Source of the DNA: Clostridiales bacterium | GTDB lineage: Bacteria > Bacillota > Clostridia > Peptostreptococcales > Anaerovoracaceae | Assembly: GCA_015058065.1 (NCBI GenBank) | Contig: SVDB01000003.1 | Coordinates: forward strand, 1-49,602 | DNA: 49,602 bases | Reading direction: 5' to 3' | In this document: piece after piece, positions 8,515 to 16,527 of the stretch | How positions within the stretch are numbered: the first letter of the stretch is position 1 | How the letters are laid out: each line of letters opens with the position of its first letter | Position numbers and translations under genes: made by a program | The notes under the pieces: model-generated | What the model was told of the DNA's origin: nothing | The model's database searches: none | The model's input: the letters and a program-made list of their open reading frames with translations, nothing else

Positions 8515-10505
8515 AGCTTACGCGCGTATCTCCCGTCGGGCAGCATCACCCTCCCCTTGTTCATATCACAATACGCTTCCTGCATCAGACCGCGTACGCG
8601 GTCTTTTATCTTGCTGTCATTTACCGGACACGCGGCCTCGACTCTTCTGTCAAGATTGCGCGGCATAAGGTCCGCTGAAGAGATATACATGACTTCATCG
8701 GGTCCCTCTCCGAAAATGTACACTCTCGAATGCTCGAGGAACCTTCCCACTCGGTTTACTATACAGACGTTTTCGGTGCAGCCTTCGACACCCGGAAGCA
8801 TGCAGCAGATGCCGCGCACGAACATACGGACCTGACATCCCGCGCAGGACGCTTCCATCAGGGCCTCTATGATGTCCTTGTCGGACAGCGAGTTTACTTT
8901 GAAGAATATCCTTCCGGCTTCACCTTTTTCCGTCTCGCGTTTTATGAGACGCGTAAGACCGTCACGCATCGAGACCGGCGATACCAGCAGCGGAGCGAAG
9001 TCTTCGTCCGCTTTCTTTCCGCCGCCGATACGCTCCTTGCAGATATCCTTGAATAATCCTGACACCGCCCTGCCTATCTCCTGATCGTATGTGATCAAAG
9101 AAAGATCCGTATACTGAGCAGCGGTCTTCTCGTTGTAGTTTCCGGTGGAGATCTGAGTGATATATCTCTTTTCCGGGCCTTTTTTGCCTGAAGTCTCCGT
9201 CACGATCTGGCACATCTTCGAATGCACCTTATACTTGTCCGTGCCGTAATAGACTTTGCATCCCGCGGCTGACAGTCTGTCCGCCCACGCGAGATTCTTT
9301 GCTTCATCGAATCTTGCCCGCAGTTCGAGTATCACCCTTACCTTTTTGCCTGATCTCGCGGCGTATATCAGGTAATCCACTATTCGCGGATTTGACGCCA
9401 GACGGTAGACTGTGATGCGGATCTCAGTGACTTCATCGGAGAACGCCGCTTCACGGAGCAGCCCAAGAAGCAGATCCATCGAATCGAACGGATAAGCTGA
9501 AAGCAGGTCTCTCCTTTTCACCGCTCCGATGATGCTTCCTTCGATGTCTTTCGTCTGATCATGCGGTACATGCGGCACGAACGACAGCCGTCTGAGCAGG
9601 CTCTCCGGAAGTTTTTCGGCGAGTTCGCTCACATACGAGAAATCTATTCGCGTAGTCGTGAACATCTGCCTTTCATCGAGGTCGAGATTTTTCGCGAAAT
9701 ATTCTCTGAGTTTTTTCCCGGGTCTTCCGTCACAGATCAGTTTGTCGGCAGGCATAGCCCCGCGGCGTCTCAGCGCGCTTCGCATCTCGGCGGCGGTATT
9801 GGCGCTGCCAGTGCCGCCGGCAGCCTCAGCGTTCCTGGCTATGTCGGTCACATAAGCCTCCAGAGTCACGAAAGGTATGAACAATGTGTCCGAGAACATC
9901 TTTATGATGTCTTCAGTCAGCACATATCTGAAACGCGTTCCCGGCAGGACAAGGACCAGCGGAAGGTCCGCGGGCATGTCGATGAACCCGAACTTGTCTT
10001 CGAGTTCGGCGTCGAGCGAAGCGATGATATAAGGTCTTTCCTCATCCATCTCAGGCAGCGGCTCTTCAGCGTCTAGCACCCTGACAGTCAGCCTGTCCTT
10101 TATCTCATCACGGAAAAAGTCGAAGCATCTGCCGCGGTCTTCTTCGCTTAACTGCCATGGCTCGAGCCTCTCCACTCCCGCGTCTTTCAGCCTGCTTTCA
10201 ACAAGGCTGTACGCCATGTCCTTCTTCAGAAGCAGTCCCGGAACGAGATCGTGTATCCTTCTGAGCTGCTGCGCAGCTGTCATGCCCGACTTTTCGTCTA
10301 TCTCATCGTCCCCAACGCTGTCTTCGCCCAGAAGGCTCCCCACTCTCACTTTGAAGAACTCTTCAAGATTGGATACGAATATTGCAATAAAACGAAGGCG
10401 TTCAAAAAGAGGCACTGATTCATCCAGTGCCTCTTCGAGCACACGCTCATTGTATCTCAGCCATGAGATCTCTCTATTCTGCGTGAAGCCTTCTTCGTAG
10501 AGCAT
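8511..10505 (-). CDS. ppk: Polyphosphate kinase 1
   Basis: PPK1 reversibly polymerises the gamma-phosphate of ATP into inorganic polyphosphate. The protein is 664 residues, near the family norm of about 690. The N-domain begins with the conserved NREISWLRYNERVLEEA and SNLEEFFKVRVG. The catalytic domains show the autophosphorylated His in KYKVHSKM (about residue 426), the second conserved His in RFLEHSRVYIF, and the closing ISSADLMPRNLDRRVE. The start codon overlaps the pnp stop by 1 base (TAATG), so the gene is translationally coupled to polynucleotide phosphorylase. The pairing joins two phosphate-linked polymer enzymes: PNPase also releases or consumes inorganic phosphate. Its terminator appears to be the hairpin at 8153-8179. 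Confidence 0.96.
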   Translation of the reverse strand: MLYEEGFTQNREISWLRYNERVLEEALDESVPLFERLRFIAIFVSNLEEFFKVRVGSLLGEDSVGDDEIDEKSGMTAAQQLRRIHDLVPGLLLKKDMAYSLVESRLKDAGVERLEPWQLSEEDRGRCFDFFRDEIKDRLTVRVLDAEEPLPEMDEERPYIIASLDAELEDKFGFIDMPADLPLVLVLPGTRFRYVLTEDIIKMFSDTLFIPFVTLEAYVTDIARNAEAAGGTGSANTAAEMRSALRRRGAMPADKLICDGRPGKKLREYFAKNLDLDERQMFTTTRIDFSYVSELAEKLPESLLRRLSFVPHVPHDQTKDIEGSIIGAVKRRDLLSAYPFDSMDLLLGLLREAAFSDEVTEIRITVYRLASNPRIVDYLIYAARSGKKVRVILELRARFDEAKNLAWADRLSAAGCKVYYGTDKYKVHSKMCQIVTETSGKKGPEKRYITQISTGNYNEKTAAQYTDLSLITYDQEIGRAVSGLFKDICKERIGGGKKADEDFAPLLVSPVSMRDGLTRLIKRETEKGEAGRIFFKVNSLSDKDIIEALMEASCAGCQVRMFVRGICCMLPGVEGCTENVCIVNRVGRFLEHSRVYIFGEGPDEVMYISSADLMPRNLDRRVEAACPVNDSKIKDRVRGLMQEAYCDMNKGRVMLPDGRYARKL

Positions 10506-12637
10506 TATCTTCTCTTTGAGTCTGAGCGCTTTACATCTGGACGCTCAAGGTTGATGCGGTTCTGGCTGTCGATCTCAGTGACCTTTACAGTTACTACATC
10601 GCCGATGTTCATGACATCCTCGACCTTGGCTACCCTGTGATCGGCCATCTTGGAGATGTGCAGGAGACCTTCCTTGCCCGGAAGGATCTCGAGGAACGCT
10701 CCGAAGTTCATGATCCTTGTGACCTTGCCCTCATAAGTCTCGCCAACTTCGACGTCCTTTGTGATGAGCTCGATCTCTCTTCTTGCAGCCTCAGCGCTCT
10801 CCTGATCGACAGCATAGATCGCGATGAATCCGACGTCATCATCGGAGATGTCGATCTTGGCGCCTGTCTCGTCGACGATCCTGTTGACAGTCTTTCCTCC
10901 CGGTCCGATGACCAGTCTGATCTTGTCAGGGTCGACTCTCATGCTGATGAATCTTGGAGCGTACTTGCTGAGCTCCTTGCGAGACTCAGGGATCTCTTCG
11001 AGCATGTTCTCGAGGATCTTCGCTCTTCCGATCTTTGCCTGCTCGAGAGCCTGCTTGAGGATCTCTCTGTTGAGGCCGTGGACCTTGATATCCATCTGGA
11101 GCGCCGTAACGCCGTCCGGAGTACCCGTGACCTTGAAGTCCATGTCGCCCAGGAAGTCTTCCATTCCCTGGATGTCGGAAAGGATCGCGAACTTGCTCGA
11201 TCCGTCCTCATTGAATCCCTCGATGAGTCCCATCGCGATGCCCGATACAGGCTTTCTGATAGGAACACCGGCGTCCATGAGCGCGAGTGTCGATCCGCAT
11301 GTCGATGCCATTGAGGAAGAACCGTTCGAGGACATTACCTCGGAGACGACTCTGATGGCATACGGGAATTCTTCTTCGCTAGGAAGTACAGGCAGCAGGG
11401 CTCTTTCAGCGAGAGCTCCGTGTCCGATCTCTCTTCTTCCCGGAGATCTGCTCGGCTTTGCCTCGCCTGTGCAGTATCCAGGGAAATTGTACTGATGCAT
11501 GTATCTCTTACGTGTCACGTCATCATCGATGCCGTCGAGGAACTGAGCCTCGGAAAGCGGCGCGAGTGTCGCGATCGAGAGTACCTGAGTCTGTCCTCTC
11601 TTGAAGAGTCCGGATCCGTGTGTTCTCGGAAGGTATCCGGTCTCGCTCCAGAGCGGTCTGATCTCGTCAGGTCTTCTGTTGTCAGGACGGACACCTTCTT
11701 CGAGGATGCGGCGTCTGACTTCTTCTTTTTTGATGTTGTAGAGGACTTCGTCGACTTCTGCCATTCTGTCTTCGAATTCCTCAGCGAAATGCTCCTTGGC
11801 GTCGACAGCGACGGCATCCATGTTGGCAAGTCTTTCCTGCTTGTCAAATGTATAGATGGCGTCTACCATCTTCTGAGTCGCGTATTCCCTTACGGCCGCG
11901 TCTACGTCTTCGCCGGCCTTGAATACGACGTAATCCTGCTTTTCCTTACCGACTTCAGCAACGATCTCCTTGATGAATCTGCAGATGTTCTTGATCTCTT
12001 CGTGACCTGTAAGGATGGCTTCGAGCATCTGGTCCTCAGGCAGCTCGTTCGCTCCTGCTTCTACCATCATGATGGCTTCTTCGGTACCGCAGACGGTGAG
12101 GTTGAGGTCAGAGACCTGTCTCTGCTCGAATGTAGGGTTGATGACGAATTCTCCGTCGACTCTGCCTACTACTACTCCGGCTGTCGGGCCGTCCCATGGG
12201 ATGTCAGAGATCGCGATCGCTGTCGAAGTTCCGATGAGCGACGCTACCTCAGGCGAGCAGTCGTGATCTACCGACAGAGCTGTCGCGGCGACTACTACGT
12301 CGTTTCTGTAGCCCTTCGGGAAGAGCGGTCTGAGCGGTCTGTCGATGAGTCTCGAGATGAGAGTCGCCTTTTCGCTCGGACGGCCTTCTCTCTTGATGTA
12401 TCCGCCCGGGATCTTTCCTACCGCGTAAAGTTTTTCTTCAAAATTGCACGTAAGCGGGAAGAAATCGACGTCCTGCTTAGGCTCCTTGCTTGCGCAGACT
12501 GTGCAGCTGACGACAGTATCGCCGTATCTGACGGTAGCCTGTCCGTTTGCCTGCTCAGCGAGCTTGCCGATCTCTACTTCGAGAAGTCTTCCGCCAAGCG
12601 CTGTTCTGAATGTTCTGTAATCTTCAAATCTACCCAT
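10505..12637 (-). CDS. pnp: Polyribonucleotide nucleotidyltransferase (PNPase)
   Basis: PNPase is a 3'-5' phosphorolytic exoribonuclease and part of the RNA degradosome. At 710 residues it has standard length. Two RNase PH-like domains are visible: the first from about residue 12 to 140 with [26 protein letters not shown] split over conserved blocks, the second from about 325 with [10 protein letters not shown] and the catalytic [11 protein letters not shown] region. A KH domain ([19 protein letters not shown], about 565) and an S1 domain ([24 protein letters not shown], about 630) close the protein. A strong AGGAAGGAG lies 10 bases before the ATG. It follows rpsO, as in many bacteria, with a terminator and a structured leader in the 190-base gap. 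Confidence 0.97.
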   Translation of the reverse strand: MGRFEDYRTFRTALGGRLLEVEIGKLAEQANGQATVRYGDTVVSCTVCASKEPKQDVDFFPLTCNFEEKLYAVGKIPGGYIKREGRPSEKATLISRLIDRPLRPLFPKGYRNDVVVAATALSVDHDCSPEVASLIGTSTAIAISDIPWDGPTAGVVVGRVDGEFVINPTFEQRQVSDLNLTVCGTEEAIMMVEAGANELPEDQMLEAILTGHEEIKNICRFIKEIVAEVGKEKQDYVVFKAGEDVDAAVREYATQKMVDAIYTFDKQERLANMDAVAVDAKEHFAEEFEDRMAEVDEVLYNIKKEEVRRRILEEGVRPDNRRPDEIRPLWSETGYLPRTHGSGLFKRGQTQVLSIATLAPLSEAQFLDGIDDDVTRKRYMHQYNFPGYCTGEAKPSRSPGRREIGHGALAERALLPVLPSEEEFPYAIRVVSEVMSSNGSSSMASTCGSTLALMDAGVPIRKPVSGIAMGLIEGFNEDGSSKFAILSDIQGMEDFLGDMDFKVTGTPDGVTALQMDIKVHGLNREILKQALEQAKIGRAKILENMLEEIPESRKELSKYAPRFISMRVDPDKIRLVIGPGGKTVNRIVDETGAKIDISDDDVGFIAIYAVDQESAEAARREIELITKDVEVGETYEGKVTRIMNFGAFLEILPGKEGLLHISKMADHRVAKVEDVMNIGDVVTVKVTEIDSQNRINLERPDVKRSDSKRR

Positions 12638-12678
12638 TTATTAACAACTCCTTCCTGTTAATTCTTTTCACTTCTATG

Positions 12679-12737
12679 GGCAATCAGCTTTGCCTTATCC
12701 GTTGCTCCGTTACCGGACAGGCAAAACTTCCGGATAA
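12679..12737 (-). promoter_or_regulatory. Structured pnp leader with competing pairings
   Basis: Read on the minus strand, five segments can pair. A is TTATCCG (12737-12731), B is GTTTTGCC (12727-12720), C is CGGATAA (12701-12695), D is GGCAAAGC (12694-12687) and E is TTGCC (12683-12679). A pairs with C (7 bp, perfect), B with D (8 bp, one wobble), and D alternatively with E as GGCAA/TTGCC. A hairpin TCCG-GTAA-CGGA (12717-12706) with a GNRA-type loop lies inside. A-C with D-E, or B-D alone, are mutually exclusive folds. No known riboswitch class was recognised. PNPase autoregulation through its leader is known in E. coli; regulation here is inference. Confidence 0.4.
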
Positions 12738-12780
12738 ACGCCCTCTCATCTGAGTCTGAAAAATCATGATGCAAGAGAGC

Positions 12781-12816
12781 TTTAAAATACAAGCAAAGCG
12801 GGAGGCTTGCTCCCGC
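12781..12816 (-). terminator. Terminator between rpsO and pnp
   Basis: On the minus strand a stem GCGGGAG / CTCCCGC (12816-12798) with a 5-base CAAGC loop is followed by TTTGCTTGTATTTT. It begins 12 bases after the rpsO stop and probably ends or attenuates the rpsO transcript. A hairpin at this position in other bacteria is an RNase III or RNase E processing site of the rpsO-pnp mRNA, so partial read-through into pnp is likely. Confidence 0.6.
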
Positions 12817-12828
12817 TTAAACCCTTTA

Positions 12829-13095
12829 CTATTTTCTCAGTCCGAGACGAGCGATGAGTGTTCTGTATCTGTCGATGTCAGTCTCTCTGAGATACTTCAG
12901 AAGGTTTCTTCTCTGACCGACCATCTTGAGCAGGCCTCTTCTCGAATGGAAGTCCTTGTGGTGCTCTTTGAGATGCTCGTTGAGGTCATTGATCCTGTAA
13001 GTAAGGATGGCTACCTGAACTTCAGGGGAGCCTGTGTCGCCTTCTTTGATAGCGTATTCTTTGATGATTTCCTGTTTTTTCTCTTTTGTAAGCAT
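12829..13095 (-). CDS. rpsO: 30S ribosomal protein S15
   Basis: S15 binds the central domain of 16S rRNA early in 30S assembly. The 88-residue protein starts [15 protein letters not shown] and carries the family signature around [29 protein letters not shown]. The start at 13095 is preferred to the longer frame from 13206: it matches all S15 proteins and has AAAGGAG 8 bases upstream. It has its own promoter (13214-13242) and a structured 110-base leader, and is followed by a terminator and pnp. S15 commonly represses its own translation through such a leader. Confidence 0.97.
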   Translation of the reverse strand: MLTKEKKQEIIKEYAIKEGDTGSPEVQVAILTYRINDLNEHLKEHHKDFHSRRGLLKMVGQRRNLLKYLRETDIDRYRTLIARLGLRK

Positions 13096-13099
13096 AATA

Positions 13100-13190
13100 A
13101 AAACTCCTTTACTTCGATTCGCCCGCTCTGCGTGACCGCCGGAGCAGCGCATCACTGCGGCGCGGGTATATTGAAATGTTGTTTTGCCGC
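13100..13190 (-). promoter_or_regulatory. Structured rpsO leader, possible S15 autoregulatory site
   Basis: Between the predicted start of transcription (about 13207) and the Shine-Dalgarno, the minus strand holds an outer stem CCCGC...GCGGG and an inner GTGA...TCAC pair enclosing a GC-rich segment (TGCGCTGCTCCGGCGG). The arrangement resembles a multi-helix junction. S15 leaders in several bacteria imitate the 16S rRNA binding site; sequence alone does not prove that function here. Confidence 0.35.
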
Positions 13191-13213
13191 GGCCTTCCGG
13201 CTGCAACGGTGGT

Positions 13214-13242
13214 ATATTAACACGAATGACACGTGTTGTCTA
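13214..13242 (-). promoter_or_regulatory. Promoter of rpsO
   Basis: TAGACA (13242-13237), a 17-base spacer and TAATAT (13219-13214) lie on the minus strand, overlapping the ribF stop codon. The spacer contains the palindrome ACACGTGT. It separates rpsO-pnp-ppk1 from the rimP-ribF operon and allows independent transcription. Confidence 0.6.
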
Positions 13243-14187
13243 TCTTTTTTTTCGATAATCAAGAGCGTTTTCGCAGTCTCTCGCGATCTGCTCAAAAAGC
13301 TCCTCTTTGCTTCTGAATTTGCGCTCTCCCCTGGAGAAGTGATCGAAATAGACTGTCACGTCCTGACCGTACGCGTCATCATCATAATCGAAGATATTGG
13401 TCTCGATCGTCTTCACGCGGCTGTCCGTGTTCACAGTCGGATTCACTCCGAGATTCGATACACTGTCGTAGGTCTTTCCGGCTATGTCTATGCGGCTGAA
13501 GTAAACGCCGTTCGGAGGAAGCATCTGCCTGTCGGGAGCAGGGATATTGATCGTCGGTATCCCCATTTTGGTACCGAGCCTCTTTCCGTGGCTGACAGTA
13601 CCGGAGAAAGAGTACGGCCTTCCGAGGAACCTGGCGGTCATCTCCATGTTGCCCGTGGATATCATCTCGCGTATGAGAGTCGAGCTGACGATATGCCCGT
13701 CAACGGTCACCGCGTCGCGTATGCTGACGCTTATGCCCTCCCTGCTGCATTCCTCGCACAGCAGCGCGGGCTTTCCTTCCGCTCTGGCACCGTATGTGTA
13801 ATTGAATCCGACCGACACATGTCCGGCGTTGAACTTGTCCCTGATGATGTCAGTAAAGAAGTCGTGGGCTCTCATTTTCATGATATGCTCATCGAACGGC
13901 ACGTTGACAAGGATGTCAAAGCCCATCGCTTCCGTGAGGGCCACCTTTTCATCTTCTGTGCATATCAGCTTTACCGCGTCCGGATCGCTGTCGTCACGCC
14001 TCAGTATGAAGTTGAACGGATGGTTGGAGAATGTGAAGCAGAGAGACCTGAGTCCCTTCTCTTTGGCCGTGTCGAGCGCGTTGCGCATTATCTCGCGATG
14101 TCCTACATGGAGACCGTCGAAATTTCCGAGCGCGACTGAAGTCTTCTCTGTGATATTCAATCCATCTAAACTTTTGATTATCTGCAT
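13240..14187 (-). CDS. ribF: Bifunctional riboflavin kinase / FAD synthetase
   Basis: This enzyme phosphorylates riboflavin to FMN and adenylates it to FAD. The protein is 315 residues, the family norm. The N-terminal nucleotidyltransferase domain has VALGNFDGLHVGHREI (about residue 18), the HxGH-like nucleotide site, and the later ISTGNMEMTARFLGRPY region. The C-terminal flavokinase domain starts with GTVSHGKRLGTKMGIPTINI (about 197) and ends with RSKEELFEQIARD. It follows truB by 6 bases as the last gene of the rimP operon, the usual place next to truB. No FMN riboswitch is seen, which fits its place deep inside an operon. Confidence 0.96.
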   Translation of the reverse strand: MQIIKSLDGLNITEKTSVALGNFDGLHVGHREIMRNALDTAKEKGLRSLCFTFSNHPFNFILRRDDSDPDAVKLICTEDEKVALTEAMGFDILVNVPFDEHIMKMRAHDFFTDIIRDKFNAGHVSVGFNYTYGARAEGKPALLCEECSREGISVSIRDAVTVDGHIVSSTLIREMISTGNMEMTARFLGRPYSFSGTVSHGKRLGTKMGIPTINIPAPDRQMLPPNGVYFSRIDIAGKTYDSVSNLGVNPTVNTDSRVKTIETNIFDYDDDAYGQDVTVYFDHFSRGERKFRSKEELFEQIARDCENALDYRKKR

Positions 14188-14193
14188 TATCTT

Positions 14194-15096
14194 TTATCTG
14201 AACACTTTTTTCGGGACAAGCGAACCGTTCTCGATCGCCGCGGTCCCGAGGAATGAACCGGAAGCGTATACGCGATACACTTCATCGAAGCCCGACGGGC
14301 TGATCACCTTATATTCGCGGCTCCAGGTCGTGTTGCCGTTCTTAAAGGCGGTAACTCTATTATCGTCAAGTATTATCTTTCCGAGCCTTTCGAGCGTTAT
14401 TTCGGGCGGGATCAGCATTTTACCGAGCGCAGCATCATCGCCCGCTGCCTCAGCTAGTTCTTCTATAGTGTGTGAATCCTCTATCCTGAAGTATCCCGAG
14501 GCTGTGCGCGTAAGCGCTGTCATCGCCGCGCCGCAGCCGAGCGTCCTGCCGATGTCGTCACATATAGTGCGGATGTATGTTCCCTTTGAGCATGTGACGT
14601 CAAACTCTATCATGCCGCTCCCGAGATCTATTTTTGATACTTTGTTTTCGTAAACAGTGATCGCTCTTGACCTGATCTCGAATTCCTCTCCGGCGCGCGC
14701 CAGGTCATACGCGCGCTTTCCGTCTATCATCAGAGCGGAGTACTTCGGAGGTGTCTGTTCTATGACGCCCGTATAGGCTCTGAACGCCTCTCTGACGGCT
14801 TTTTCAGTGACTTTGGCATAACTGCCCGTCCTGATGATCTCGCCCGTTATATCGAGAGTATCGGTCTCGATACCGAGTTTCATCACGGCGTGATACGCCT
14901 TCGGGTCATTGCCGTAATACTCGATCACACGCGTAGCCTTTCCGAGGCAGACAGGCAAAACGCCCGTAGCCATTGGGTCGAGCGTTCCTGTATGGCCCGC
15001 TTTCTTCACGTGCAGGATATGTTTCACTTTGGTGCAAACATCCTGTGATGTCCAGCCGGCCGGCTTATTGATGTTTATGACGCAGTCCACGATCAT
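14194..15096 (-). CDS. truB: tRNA pseudouridine-55 synthase TruB
   Basis: TruB makes pseudouridine 55 in the T-arm of almost all tRNAs and acts as a tRNA folding chaperone. The start at 15096 (MIVDCVININKPAGWTS) gives 300 residues and overlaps the nrnA stop by 4 bases (ATGA). A longer upstream frame from 15174 is rejected because it would lie in nrnA and does not resemble the family. The catalytic Asp lies in KAGHTGTLDPMATGVLPVCLG (about residue 38). GKRAYDLARAGE and CSKGTYIRTICDDIG are the other conserved blocks. A short PUA-like C-terminal end follows. The order rbfA-nrnA-truB-ribF is typical of Firmicutes. Confidence 0.96.
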   Translation of the reverse strand: MIVDCVININKPAGWTSQDVCTKVKHILHVKKAGHTGTLDPMATGVLPVCLGKATRVIEYYGNDPKAYHAVMKLGIETDTLDITGEIIRTGSYAKVTEKAVREAFRAYTGVIEQTPPKYSALMIDGKRAYDLARAGEEFEIRSRAITVYENKVSKIDLGSGMIEFDVTCSKGTYIRTICDDIGRTLGCGAAMTALTRTASGYFRIEDSHTIEELAEAAGDDAALGKMLIPPEITLERLGKIILDDNRVTAFKNGNTTWSREYKVISPSGFDEVYRVYASGSFLGTAAIENGSLVPKKVFR

Positions 15097-16070
15097 TTCT
15101 CTTCTATGGTCCTGATGAGTACCGGGATCAGTGTTTTCTCGGCTTCGCTGAGATCCATGTCCTGGAATGTACATCCGGCGGCCAGAGTGTGTCCGCCTCC
15201 TCCGAACTCAGCGGCTGCCTTTGCCATGTTGGCGTAGGTCCTGCCCCTGAGGCTGGCTCTTACGTTTGTCTCTGTCTCTTTGAACAGGCACGCGCCTTCG
15301 ACTCTTTCGATACTCATCATCTTCTGGATGATGCCTTCGGACTCGTCCATCGTGCAGCCTGTTTCTTTGAGAAGTTTCTGCGTGACCCTGCCTACCGCGA
15401 GGCGTCCGTCCGCGTAGAAATCCAGATCAGCTATGACTTCGCCTTCGAGCCTCATTGCTTCTTTGCTCCTGCGGTCATATATCAGCGCGGATATCACTTT
15501 TGAGTTGAATCCTTCGATCTTGTAGAGATGTCCCGCGATCTCGTGCGAGCGGCTCGTAGTATTACTGTGCTGGAAGTTTCCTGTATCCGTCGTTATCGCG
15601 GCGAATATGCAGTTCGCGATATCGAGAGTGATATCGGCGCCCATAGCGCGTATCACATTGTAGACTATCTCGCCCGCGGCCGCTGATTTAGGCTCTATCC
15701 TGGCGAAATCGTATCTGATCTCTTTGGCTTTCGTCGCGTGATGGTCGATGCAGCCCTTGAGTCTGCCTCTTTCCCAGGCCGCCTCTCTGCCGCTTATGCG
15801 GTTCAGACCATTGCAGTCTATCATCAGAGAAAGCTGTACGTCATCCAGAACGCTGTCGTCGCTTGTAGTGCATCCGCATTCGAGAAAGTCAAGGTTCTTC
15901 GGCACGGGTTCGTTTATCATGACATAAGCCTTCTTTCCCAGACTTCTCAGGGCAAGACAAAGCGCCGTGCACGATCCCAGCGCGTCCCCGTCCATGTTTA
16001 CATGCGGGAACAGCAGGATGCCGTCAAGGTCCTTCATTATCGTTGCTATGCTCTTTATCGTGTCGTTCAA
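15093..16070 (-). CDS. nrnA: DHH-family oligoribonuclease / pAp phosphatase NrnA
   Basis: NrnA degrades very short RNAs (and in many species c-di-AMP-derived pApA) to mononucleotides and dephosphorylates 3',5'-pAp. The 325-residue protein has the DHH domain motifs HVNMDGDALGS (about residue 23), SLMIDCNG and the name-giving CIDHHATK. The C-terminal DHHA1 domain ends with the substrate-binding EFGGGGHTLAAGCTF. The start is TTG at 16070: GAGG lies 7 bases before it, just after the rbfA stop. A Met 12 codons in is the alternative. It overlaps truB by 4 bases. It sits among other RNA enzymes, matching a role in finishing RNA decay begun by PNPase. Confidence 0.93.
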   Translation of the reverse strand: MNDTIKSIATIMKDLDGILLFPHVNMDGDALGSCTALCLALRSLGKKAYVMINEPVPKNLDFLECGCTTSDDSVLDDVQLSLMIDCNGLNRISGREAAWERGRLKGCIDHHATKAKEIRYDFARIEPKSAAAGEIVYNVIRAMGADITLDIANCIFAAITTDTGNFQHSNTTSRSHEIAGHLYKIEGFNSKVISALIYDRRSKEAMRLEGEVIADLDFYADGRLAVGRVTQKLLKETGCTMDESEGIIQKMMSIERVEGACLFKETETNVRASLRGRTYANMAKAAAEFGGGGHTLAAGCTFQDMDLSEAEKTLIPVLIRTIEEK

Positions 16071-16072
16071 TT

Positions 16073-16447
16073 CTATTCCTCGTTATTGTATGTCAGCGTA
16101 TCAATGATCGAATCGATGTGTCTGCCGTAATCCTGTGACGAATCCAGTTTGAAGATCAGTTCAGGCGTGTGTCTGAGTTTGATGTCTCTGGACACCTGAC
16201 CCCTGATGGCTCCCTTAGCGCGCTCAAAGCCCGCGAGGACCTGGCTGTAAACCATGTCCTTGTCTTCGTCTGAAAGGCAGACAGGCGAAACGTAGACCGT
16301 GGCATAGCTGAGGTCGCGCGTCACGTCGACGCCTGTGATGCTGATTATTCTTGATGTAAGTGCCGGGTCCTTGGCTCCGTTGATCAGAAAAGCGCTGACG
16401 CTCTTCTTTATTTCTTCGCTGAGCCTTCCCTGTCTGTATTTAGCCAT
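16073..16447 (-). CDS. rbfA: 30S ribosome-binding factor RbfA
   Basis: RbfA is a small KH-like protein needed for late 30S maturation and processing of the 16S rRNA 5' end, especially in the cold. The 124-residue form starts MAKYRQGRLSEEIKKSVS at 16447, with AGGGAG 7 bases upstream. A longer in-frame start at 16465 lacks a better ribosome site. Conserved features include DPALTSRIISITGVDVTRDLSYATVYVS and the C-terminal RHTPELIFKLDSS. It lies directly after infB and 2 bases before nrnA, the classical infB-rbfA order. Confidence 0.95.
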   Translation of the reverse strand: MAKYRQGRLSEEIKKSVSAFLINGAKDPALTSRIISITGVDVTRDLSYATVYVSPVCLSDEDKDMVYSQVLAGFERAKGAIRGQVSRDIKLRHTPELIFKLDSSQDYGRHIDSIIDTLTYNNEE

Positions 16448-16527
16448 GATCACTCCCTGACGCACTCAGCGATCATCCGGGCGCGGCATGGGGCCGCGGA
16501 CGAACGATCGCTATTGGCTGCGTCTTA

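Noticed and set aside
11420-12661. Long plus-strand frames opposite pnp, and similar ones opposite infB (16681-18120), the PBP gene (22418-23620) and ribF/rpsO (12766-14139)
   Set aside because: They mirror highly conserved minus-strand genes, lack ribosome sites and have composition typical of antisense shadows.
12679-12737. A true H-type pseudoknot in the pnp leader
   Set aside because: The two long stems cross, but the 0- and 3-base linkers make simultaneous formation sterically doubtful; recorded instead as alternative folds.
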